From Arctopsyche grandis (taxonomy: Eukaryota; Arthropoda; Insecta; Trichoptera; Hydropsychidae): a stretch of DNA of 64,000 nucleotides. Both the position numbers and the translations under genes were made by a program. Of the stretch, positions 55,941-64,000 are shown in pieces. Below the pieces are notes generated by a model. It saw nothing but the letters and a program-made list of their open reading frames with translations. It made no database searches and was not told the origin of the DNA. The stretch covers positions 19,177,501 to 19,241,500 of the forward strand of contig NC_135365.1 in NCBI RefSeq assembly GCF_051622035.1, given 5' to 3'. Position 1 is the stretch's first letter, and each line of letters starts with the position of its first letter.

Positions 55941-56160
55941 CTCGACTAATTGTCTACACTTTACAGACAGTACCACCTGAAAGTGCCAGAGTAGTGGTCA
56001 AATCATAACTGGCGACCACGGGAACGCGCAGATAAACGACTGCCCCGAACTGAATTATGAACCGGTTTAACTCACCGCGTGGTGAGTGGGATAAATAAAC
56101 ATTTTTAACTCTTGATGAGTCACCAGCAATAAACATTTTTTTTTTAGTTGGAAAAAAATT
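55941..56160. other. No supported feature
   Basis: Mixed composition; likely the interior of a decayed transposon ending at 56201. Confidence 0.3.
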
Positions 56161-56201
56161 GTGTGCGGCAGCGCCCCAGTTGCCCTTAAAGCCGCCCCTG
56201 G
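56161..56201 (-). mobile_element. Solo hAT-like terminus
   Basis: The minus strand begins CCAGGGGCGGCTTTAAGGGC and continues AACTGGGGCGCTGCC. CAGGGGCGGCT is a common hAT terminus. No partner end was seen, so it is probably a remnant. Confidence 0.4.
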
Positions 56202-57853
56202 TATTATTTGTATGTATGCACATTTTACATATACTGTTCCTAATCTATTCAGAATGAAGCATAACTAACTGCACCTGACTACAAAGTTAGGCAAATGTTT
56301 GACTATTTTGAATTTAAGGCTTTTCATTACGGGGAGGAAGTTATTTGAAGTTAAAATGTATTTCATCTCCTATACTCTTCAATATTTGACATACGGAATT
56401 TACAAATTGAATTTTCATTAAGAAAACTTAGCTGCAGCAACTTGAAGGAAATTACATTTTCAGTCGAGGAAAATTTTCAAGTGAAGAAAATTGCAAAGAA
56501 AATTTTAGAAACGGAATTTAGATTACATTCAAAAATAAAACTGAACTAAGATTTTTCAACATACGAACTAGGTATTACATCATGCATGTCCAAAAAGTTA
56601 TTTCTTTTTATGATTTTTGGGAATTTTTGATACGTCCGAGTACAAACATATGTATGTATGTACATATATTATACAAATACACATTTGGAATAATTCTAAA
56701 GAGTGACGAGGAGGTCATTTAGAGGAAAAAACTCGAGAGAACGTGTCTAAAAATGAATAACGACCAGGTCATAATATGTGCGACCTTTAAACAGAGCTCA
56801 AAATTATTTTGAAAACATGAATATACCTACTCCACGATCGTCCAATGTAATTATAATTAATGTACATAATAAATGTTGAACTTGATAACGGTCCATTTCC
56901 AGACCTTTTTTTAACCGTGTTTTTATTGAATTGGCCTACCAACCAAATTACTGTATAAACTGTATACATTACGAATAAAATTTACAAATATATTACCTCA
57001 ATAAACGTATAAAAATATCAAAAAAAAATTCGGTAAACAGATCACTTTACGTTTAAATCACATATAATACAATATTAATCGGTCATCGAAACCGTTGGAT
57101 TCATATAACATTACTTAGTGAAAAATCGTCGAATCGAATTTTGCAATTCGATACGGCTCTTCCCCGAATACATACGGTATTGTGTTCAAAGATCGCAAAT
57201 TCTAAGCGTGGCATTTCGATTCTGAATTGTAAGATAATAAGCGGGTATTATGTAAGAGTTTGTTGTGTTGAATCACACGGTAACGGTACAGTCGCAGAAT
57301 TATTGTATGACGTAAATGTCGGACGACCGGTTATGTAAAACACCGGTCTTTTCGAGGACAACGATCGCCCGACATTTGACACGGATCAAACATGTTAATT
57401 GTCCAAAGTTAAATAATATAACATGGGCACGTGAGACGGCTACGACATCGGAGGAATTCGGAATATGTGCAGAGGAATTGCAGTATCCGCTAGCAATTAA
57501 ACCGCGCACTTGTATTTAACTTTTTACCACACAGATATCGCACTTCAGATTTACATATATGTATTATACAAATGTATTAATTTAAAAATTTTCAAGTATA
57601 AAAAACCAAATAAACAACGTACTTTATTTTGTTCAGTAATTTGTTTTACCTTCACTCACTCCTGAACCGCTACCTACCTACTCACACCACTTTTTGCCCA
57701 CTCAAGCCTCTATCTATATATAATTAAGTTTCATTTCTACCGTGTATGTCCTCAAAAACATCCGATTTTTTTTCAATTGATAAATTACATACGATCAACC
57801 CTCTCATAGCGCGCTAAATCTTAACTAAAAGTAAGAAATAAATTGTATCCTGT
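56202..57853. other. No supported feature
   Basis: AT-rich with TATGTATGTACATATA near 56649. 57120-57520 is GC-richer with frames on both strands but no domain. 57660-57725 is C-rich (CTACCTACCTACTCACACC). Confidence 0.4.
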
Positions 57854-57862
57854 ATATAAAAC

Positions 57863-58278
57863 GGGTCTACGTGACGAGACAGAATGTTAAATTACAGAAA
57901 ACGCAAATATCGAAAGGCAAAGATCAAAAATCGAAAGATCTTAAGTCGAAAGATAAAAAAAAATAGTGCATGGTAAACGGTACATACTCACGTACATACT
58001 CACTTAATTTGCGCGAGCAGGATACAACAGGAACAAGAGGAACAGGCTTTTCCTCCCGTATTAATGTGCGCGCGCAGAATACGGGAGGAAAAGCATGTTC
58101 CTCTTGTTCTTGTTGTATCCTGCTCGCGCAAATTAAGTGAGTATGTACGTGAGTATGTACCGTTTACCATGCACTATTTTTTTTTTATCTTTCGACTTAA
58201 GATCTTTCGATTTTCGATCTTTGCCTTTCGATATTTACGTTTTCTGTAATTTAACATTCTGTCTCGTCACGGAGACCG
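57863..58278. mobile_element. Palindromic long-TIR element, copy 2 (9-bp TSD, loop inverted)
   Basis: 416 nt: left arm 57863-58062, loop AATGTGCGCGCGCAG (58063-58077), right arm 58078-58278. Perfect 9-bp duplication ATATAAAAC at 57854-57862 and 58279-58287. Outer ends are as in copy 1 (GGGTCTACGTGACGAG left; CGGTCTCCGTGACGAG inward from right). The loop is the exact reverse complement of that in copies 1 and 3. The 12-bp module TACATACTCACG is duplicated in both arms. No transposase; Mutator/Foldback-like. Confidence 0.93.
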
Positions 58279-58287
58279 ATATAAAAC

Positions 58288-59014
58288 ATGTCCCGTATAA
58301 TTTTTTCTTATAATTTAATTTATTTCTCTATTCCCTTTTTTCTTTATTTTCCGTATTCTTGCGGAACAGTTTTGTCACTTTATAGAAGAGTTTCGAAATT
58401 GAAACGGAGTCACTTATTATTTTTCATACCAAAATAAATCGATACCGAATCAATAAACTAAACTGTACCATAGCTGCTTGGTTAAATATTAATATTATAT
58501 ATTATGTAGCAATAAATTACAAAATAATATGCAGTGCATCATAGACAAACTATGGTAAAAACGCAAACAAAAACTTGTACGTAAAAATAAATAAATTCAG
58601 TCATCCATTGATTATATTTATTTTACACACGCTCTTAGAGATAAAAAAGCAGTAGTCGTATCATATTAATCAAATTCATTTATTTTGTTTTTTTTTACAT
58701 TGTACTCTATTTACAAGTCATAAGACCACATAGTGTAATTTATTCATTGTAAAAAGATTACTCGAATTTCAAAAATGACACAAATCACCTGAATGTCATT
58801 AATCTTGACAGACTAAAACTATTTTTATACTTATATATACTAGGAAGGCCTAACAAGTAAACCCTAATGCGATTTTCTGCCCGATTCTAAACATCGATAA
58901 ACAGTTATGTTTATAAAGTATCATCTATGGAAAAACTTGATAGTACTAATATTTAAAAAAATACGTAAATTTACAGAGCAGGTAGCATATTTATAATATC
59001 AGCAAATTCTAGAT
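58288..59014. other. No supported feature
   Basis: AT-rich noncoding sequence. Confidence 0.45.
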
Positions 59015-59222
59015 GCTATAAATTTGCGAGAAACAGAAAAGGTTTTTGCCAATTTGATGGAACCGTTTCAATAAAATCAGACAAATTGTCAAACTCTGAT
59101 TGATCTGAAGTCACATATGTACATACATATGTATACCAAGGTCTGGCCAGCAACAACAGGCCAGAGGACGAGCCTGTGACCACTAAATTGAAATCATTTT
59201 ACGCTACCCACTGAGATATATA
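59015..59222 (-). mobile_element. SINE, head type B (minus orientation)
   Basis: Central block 59045-59110 with GATGGAACCGTTTCAATAAA, interrupted by ACATATGTACATACATATGT at 59113-59132. Then CCAAGGTCTGGCCAGCAACA and a decayed type-B head ending at ACCCACTGAGATATA (59206-59220). Confidence 0.75.
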
Positions 59223-59520
59223 ATAATATATATAAAAATGGAAGGGATGTACGTATGTACATATGTGGGTATGTGCTGAGTGCATCGACAAGTATGGATA
59301 TTTCAAAAAAAAAAAACAAATTTTAGAATTACCCAGAGTTATTTTATCGATTTTGATTCCGGTTCCGATGACGACTTCAGTTAAGATTACGATTATGATA
59401 ACAATTGTTTGTTATTATACAAAGTTTTTTCCAATTCATATATCAATTTTTTTTCCGAAACCACCCGTTGAAATATCAACGACTACAACACTAGTTATAA
59501 TATAATCAAAAAAATAGGTT
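59223..59520. other. No supported feature
   Basis: AT-rich; an 80-codon frame here is not recognisable. Confidence 0.4.
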
Positions 59521-59840
59521 CCGCTTTATGAAGGGAGATACGATACGGAATTTGGGGGTGAGAAGTAATATAGTAGGAGAATGAAGAAATTGAAGTGGCA
59601 ATGGGCGGGTCGCATGGCCCGGAAAATGGACGAAAAGTACACAAAAGAAGTGCTGAAATGGTACCCAAGAGAATGTAAAAGGGTCAAAGGAAGACCGCCA
59701 AGAAGACGGGTGGATTAAATTATATGAATTGATGGAGTGAGATGGATGAGAGTTGCGCAAAACAATGACGAATGGAAGCATGTTGAAGACGCATTCATCC
59801 AGCAGTGGATGTATGTAAATGTTTGTAAATGATGATGATA
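59521..59840 (+). pseudogene. RTE-like LINE remnant with complete 3' end
   Basis: Encodes RMKKLKWQWAGRMARKMDEK, then YTKEVLKWYPRECKRVKGRP and PRRRVD-stop (59575-59718). After one frame break, VRWMRVAQNNDEWKHVEDAF and IQQWM follow, then a GTAAATGATGATGATAAT tail. This is the C-terminal end and terminus of an RTE-like element, and the best-preserved reference for the fragments at 37948 and 54236. Confidence 0.88.
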
Positions 59841-60856
59841 ATTATAATATTATATTATATTCGAATATATTTCGGCTGTGTGCTAAATTCGAAGCTGCAC
59901 AATGGATTCGATAGGGGTATAATTGCCATAGTTGCATACCTAAACACGGTAGTTTATGGGTGAGTTCGGTCTGAGTGATGGGAAATGTCAATGCAAATGC
60001 GCTACGGCCTACCATTATCTGGATATCCACTTCGATGACAGCAATCAAGCATGCATGGCTGAAGCACTATACGACATTAGCATATGCAACACATTTTCCT
60101 ATACATTATCAACCCATTCATTACGTAAAATCTAATCAGCGGCACTTGTTCACTGACTCGACAGACCCATCAACACTGACCCGTCTAAATATTAGGCGTG
60201 TATAATTCGAATTGAATGCGGTTTATATTTCATGGGAAGTTTTTCGAGATATGACGCCTTGAACCCACAACATTTTGCATTGTTTGCGTAGCATCCATTA
60301 GTTCAACATCTCTAACTAGGAAGTGTTTGTCTTAAATTATTGCTAATAGTTCACATTTATGAGTCTCACCGTTTTAATATCGCGAGTGAATGCATAACGA
60401 TTTCCAAATGCGATCTGCGCTAATCGTATTTCCTTCAAAATTGTATACGGATTTTCACTCAAACGAGTCGGCCGGGAAAATTTATCGTTTCCCGGAAACT
60501 GTGACATTATGTGAACGCAATTCGTCTTAATGCACGTACATACGTGAACACATACACGCACAATTCATATGTAATTTATCAAATTTTAAGCGTTACTCAC
60601 TTAGCGAGAAGTGCCTGTAGCATGGCAGAGATTCTTAACCTAAAGCCTTTGAACTTTAAAGAGTTTTATATCCCTTCCTATTATTTGAAGGAATTTTTTA
60701 AGCTTAATATCAATTTCAGTGACTTTTATATGAAAATTCCCAGGAATGTAAAATTATTTGAATATCTTTTTTGTGTTTCAATTTATAAGATGATTCAATC
60801 ATCAACTTGTGAAACAAGGAATTATCTTACCATATTGTAAAGACATATCAGCAATA
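59841..60856. other. No supported feature
   Basis: 60360-60560 is GC-richer. A 109-codon plus-strand frame at 60511-60840 has no recognised domain. Nothing supported. Confidence 0.4.
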
Positions 60857-61381
60857 TACAGTCCATGTATTCATTCCGATTCGTTCATGAACGTACTAGT
60901 TTGTTCATACACGAACTATTACTGGTTTTAGTACAAATACCAATACTTCAGATATATACATTATGTGTTCACTCGGGTACTTTAATGAACATACGAGTTG
61001 GTTCATACACCAACTATAGGCTGTATTTTAAGTGCTAACAGTCAAAGCTATCTTCAAATAATCATCAGGTGTTGTGTTAAACTGTTAGCTATCAAAACCT
61101 TTGAGATTGCAAAATGCCAAGTATTTCAAAGGGAAATCCTATGGAAACCTCATTTCAACGTTGATATAATTCCCATTTCTGCTACATAGAAGATTGAAAA
61201 AACGATTGAGAATACTTACTTAAACTTACATATGCCTAATAGTTTGTGCATAAACAAACTACATAGTTCGTTTGTCAATTTATTCTTTTGTGTCCACTAA
61301 AACTGGCCAGATTGGTTCGTGTATGAACAAACTATGTATGTAGTATGTTCTTAAACGAACAAAATGTACACTTGGACTGTA
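60857..61381. mobile_element. Tc1/mariner-type MITE (TA target site)
   Basis: The element proper is 60859-61379 (521 nt), with TA at 60857-60858 and 61380-61381. Ends are CAGTCCATGTATTCATT and, inward from the right, CAGTCCAAGTGTACATT. The terminal repeats run about 60 nt and include TTTGTTCATACACGAAC in both arms. More copies of the GTTCATACAC(C/G)AAC word lie inside (near 60985-61010 and 61240-61275). TA duplication and CAGT termini fit Tc1/mariner MITEs. No transposase frame. Confidence 0.82.
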
Positions 61382-61848
61382 ACATCAACAAAATTAACTA
61401 ATAAAATTAAAGTCTCCTTATTGGCGTACGTACTATAATTAAATTTAAAAATAATAGACGATACAATTTATAACATTATATAACAATCAACTTTTAATGG
61501 CCTATTAATAATATTAAATTAAATCGATGGTACCATGCTTTAATTAAATTGAAAGATATATATATATATATATATTCATACCAAAATCGTCTTAAGGAGA
61601 TCTTGAAATTGATTAAAGCTTCAACATGCAGCCACCACCCTCAATGAATAAAGTATGAAATAATAAAAAAAATTGCGAATTGCCTTATTTTAATCATTAT
61701 ACTGAATAAATTATGAGCCATTACATTTGAAAGTGACATAAGTCCACTTTTTTTATTTCGATAAATATCTCGCAAAACATGATATACATATGTACATATA
61801 TGTATAGACATTCAATTTTATACATATGTATATATAGATAGATAAATT
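61382..61848. repeat. AT-rich with short simple repeats
   Basis: A (TA)n run at about 61556-61575 and TACATATGTACATATATGTATA at 61785-61806. No gene. Confidence 0.5.
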
Positions 61849-62116
61849 TTAAATCATATTCAAAAAGTGGTGACAAAGTGGGTAGGGTGGTTTTTTCCAA
61901 TTTGATGAGGAACTGTTTCAACACTGAAATCAGATAAATTGACAAACTCTGATAGGAAACGATTGATTTGGATTCACAAATATCCATCTCTGACCAGCAG
62001 TACTACAGAAGTACTCTGAATAAATTCTCTTCAACCAAGGTCAATCCAGGGCTCGAGCCCGGGAGCCTCCCGGTGGTTAGCATTTGCGCAACCACCGAGC
62101 TATGTATACTGCTGGA
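61849..62116 (-). mobile_element. SINE, head type A, best-preserved copy (minus orientation)
   Basis: On the plus strand: AAATCATATTCAAAAAGTGG (tail), GGGTAGGGTGGTTTTTTCC, GAGGAACTGTTTCAACACTG and AGGAAACGATTGATTTGGA (central block, 61905-61985), then CCAGCAGTACTACAGAAGTA. The head has B box GGGCTCGAGCCCGGG (minus sense, near 62050-62064) and ends CACCGAGCTATGTATACTGC. Good reference for the family. Confidence 0.88.
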
Positions 62117-63678
62117 TATTATTTAATGAAATATTTAATAAATATTCCTTGATCACATATTCACATCTGTATGTATTGAGGAAAGGTTCAGAATTGCTTA
62201 TTGGAGTAAAATATATATTATTAGATTAATCTACATATAACATGTCTCAAAGAAACTGATGATTTATTATGTAAATGAAACAGATGCGCGCCTCAAACGT
62301 CTGATATTATATATGAAGTATTTCAATGGAAAATCCATTGTGATTGACATTTATCAGATTTGCATACACGCTTTGAGCTGGTATTAAGATCCACGAAAAT
62401 ATCTATACATATACATACATATGTATAATAGGTAAAAAATATATTATCTTTCATATGTGTACATACGAATAAAAACCTGTTTTGCGTTTTTAATCAAAAA
62501 CTTCACGACTAAAAAGAAGAATAAGAAATCGAATTACAAATTTTGCGCTATCTTAAACACGAAATTATGGCGGTCAAAAGTTCTTACTAAACTTTTAATA
62601 GAAATGCACTTATGAGTACGAATCGCGAGACCGACTAAACTTGTGCTTTGTTTTCTTCAGACATTTTTGTTCCACCGCTCTTTCCATTAAAACTTTCGTG
62701 CGAAAGATAAAAGATTCCAACAATAAATAATATGACGGAAACATACAACGTTCATTTGATGTCGTCCCTTGCGCATTATTTTAATTTACATCTGAAGCTG
62801 AAAGAGCATTACATCAAACGCTGTTTTCATCCACTCTTATACAAATGTATGTACATATGTACGTGCACATAAATTTATGCCATTTTACAATTGCTCGTAT
62901 TTCTGCTGCACTTTATATGTGCAGTTTTATATGTATTTGTATGGAAGTACCGTTTGGTTGCACACGAAAGACCTTTATCTGAAGCCCGCATGCCCCATTT
63001 TTAAAATACGTATTTTTGCAGCGATCCAGTTCAGCGTCCCACATTTTGGGAACAATTCGCCAGAGTGCGGAAAAATTAAAGTGCAAGCTGTGGGCGCGTT
63101 GTGGAACGTGCGAATGGATCGATCTTGACATGGAACATCTCGACAATGGACTAAATAGTCTTTGGACCGTCACCATGTTGTTTCCATAATTTCCTCGCTT
63201 TTGCCATTATATAATCGGTGTGGAGATTATTCGCCCAGGCGAGGCCGCACACGCGAATAATTAAAAATCGATTTATCTCAATTAGTGTGACTATTTATGG
63301 GCGTGAAATGTGCATTCATTTTTGGAATTAATATTTTGAACCGGATAGCCCGCATCTGTCAGGTGTTAAATGTCTGCTTACTCGAGTTAACAATGATGAT
63401 ACCCGCACTGTTGATTGTGTACGTTTATATGAATGTATTTTCGATGAAATTCTTTTAAATGTTGCACTCTTATAGTATAAGTTGATTCTTAAGAATCCGG
63501 TTATGTAGGATTTTCAAGGCTATCCACATCATTTTTGAATTTGTTTTAATTTTATTTATATTCTGCATAGCGAATGCGCCTCAATTAGAAACATTATGAT
63601 TTAAAATATTCAAAACTTTGAATGATTAACAAAATTTGAACCCTTATTACTATTAATATACAAATGTATTTGTATATG
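62117..63678. other. No supported feature; GC-rich patch at 62990-63330
   Basis: Frames on both strands around 62880-63180 lack domains. TACATATACATACATATGTATA is near 62406. Nothing supported. Confidence 0.4.
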
Positions 63679-63687
63679 AGTATTATT

Positions 63688-64000
63688 GGGTCTACCTCAC
63701 GGGCCCGAATGTGAAACCCCCGAAAACGCAAATATCGGAAGGCAAAGATCGAAAATCGAAAGATCTTAAGTCGAAAGATAAAAAAGGGTGCATGGTAAAC
63801 GATACATACTCACGGACATACTCACTTAATTTGAGTGAGCAGGATACAACAGGAACAAGAGGAACGGGCTTTTCTTCCCGTGTTCTGCGCGCGCACATTA
63901 ATACGGGAGGAAAAGCCTGTTCCTCTTGTTCCTGTTGTATCCTGCTCGCGCAAATTAAGTGAGTATGTACCGTTTACCATGCACCCTTTTTTTTATCTTT
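63688..64000. mobile_element. Palindromic long-TIR element, copy 3 (cut by window end)
   Basis: Left arm 63688-63884, loop CTGCGCGCGCACATT (63885-63899), right arm from 63900 running off the window. The left end GGGTCTACCTCACGGG is more diverged than in copies 1 and 2. The 9 nt before it are AGTATTATT (63679-63687); the same 9 nt should follow the element some 85-100 nt beyond the window. The 12-bp module is duplicated in the left arm only. Lysine-rich frames on both strands are mirror artefacts of the palindrome. Confidence 0.9.

Noticed and set aside
57661..57730. Helitron 5' end (TCTATATATAATTAAG)
   Set aside because: A TC start in AT-rich DNA is far too common. No 3' CTRR hairpin or Rep/helicase remnant was found.
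1..64000. CRISPR arrays, operons, bacterial or viral genes
   Set aside because: No regularly spaced repeat array, no ribosome-binding-site-led gene series and no viral structural or replication motif was seen. The sequence is eukaryotic in every respect.

Overview
The window is 64 kb of AT-rich eukaryotic nuclear DNA, most likely from an insect. The evidence is two arthropod-style tRNA genes with pol III T-run terminators, RTE-like and Jockey/CR1-like LINEs, tRNA-derived SINEs, many small DNA transposons with clean target-site duplications (TSDs), and very frequent TACATATGTA-type simple repeats. I cannot name the order or species. I see no convincing host protein-coding gene. It reads as a gene-poor intergenic region or the inside of very large introns. 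Only three weak hints of host exons or promoters were found: a splice-acceptor-preceded ORF near 22.5 kb, a TATA-box/donor cluster near 36.9 kb, and a GC3-rich reading frame at 55.1-55.3 kb on the minus strand.

Layout. 0-10 kb: one SINE, a long (TA)n tract, tRNA-Asp(GTC) and tRNA-Ile(AAT) on the minus strand, and between them a large fold-back element with TA target sites. 10-24 kb: sparse sequence with scattered SINEs, T-rich LINE-type 3' ends, and a relative of the fold-back element at 23 kb. 25-32 kb: a near-perfect palindromic element with 9-bp TSDs, a dense SINE cluster, and a hAT-type element with 8-bp TSDs. 37-49 kb: the densest transposon block. It holds RTE remnants, a piggyBac-type MITE, an RTE copy with a 12-bp TSD and an inverted 5' end, the 3' part of another LINE, a long LINE ORF (endonuclease plus reverse transcriptase, 45.0-47.9 kb), and a second piggyBac-type MITE directly behind it. 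49-64 kb: hAT-type elements (one carrying a nested RTE fragment), a Tc1/mariner-type MITE, more SINEs, and two further copies of the palindromic element; the last is cut by the window end.

The most interesting signals concern how these elements are built. The three palindromic copies carry the same 15-nt loop, but it is inverted relative to the outer ends in one copy, and a 12-bp arm module sits on different arms in different copies. The SINEs share a central block of about 70 nt joined to several different tRNA-like heads and several tails. Some tails end in the same stem-loop plus (AAAT)n design as LINE 3' ends, suggesting that LINE machinery mobilises the SINEs. All statements come from reading the sequence; no alignment or database search was run.
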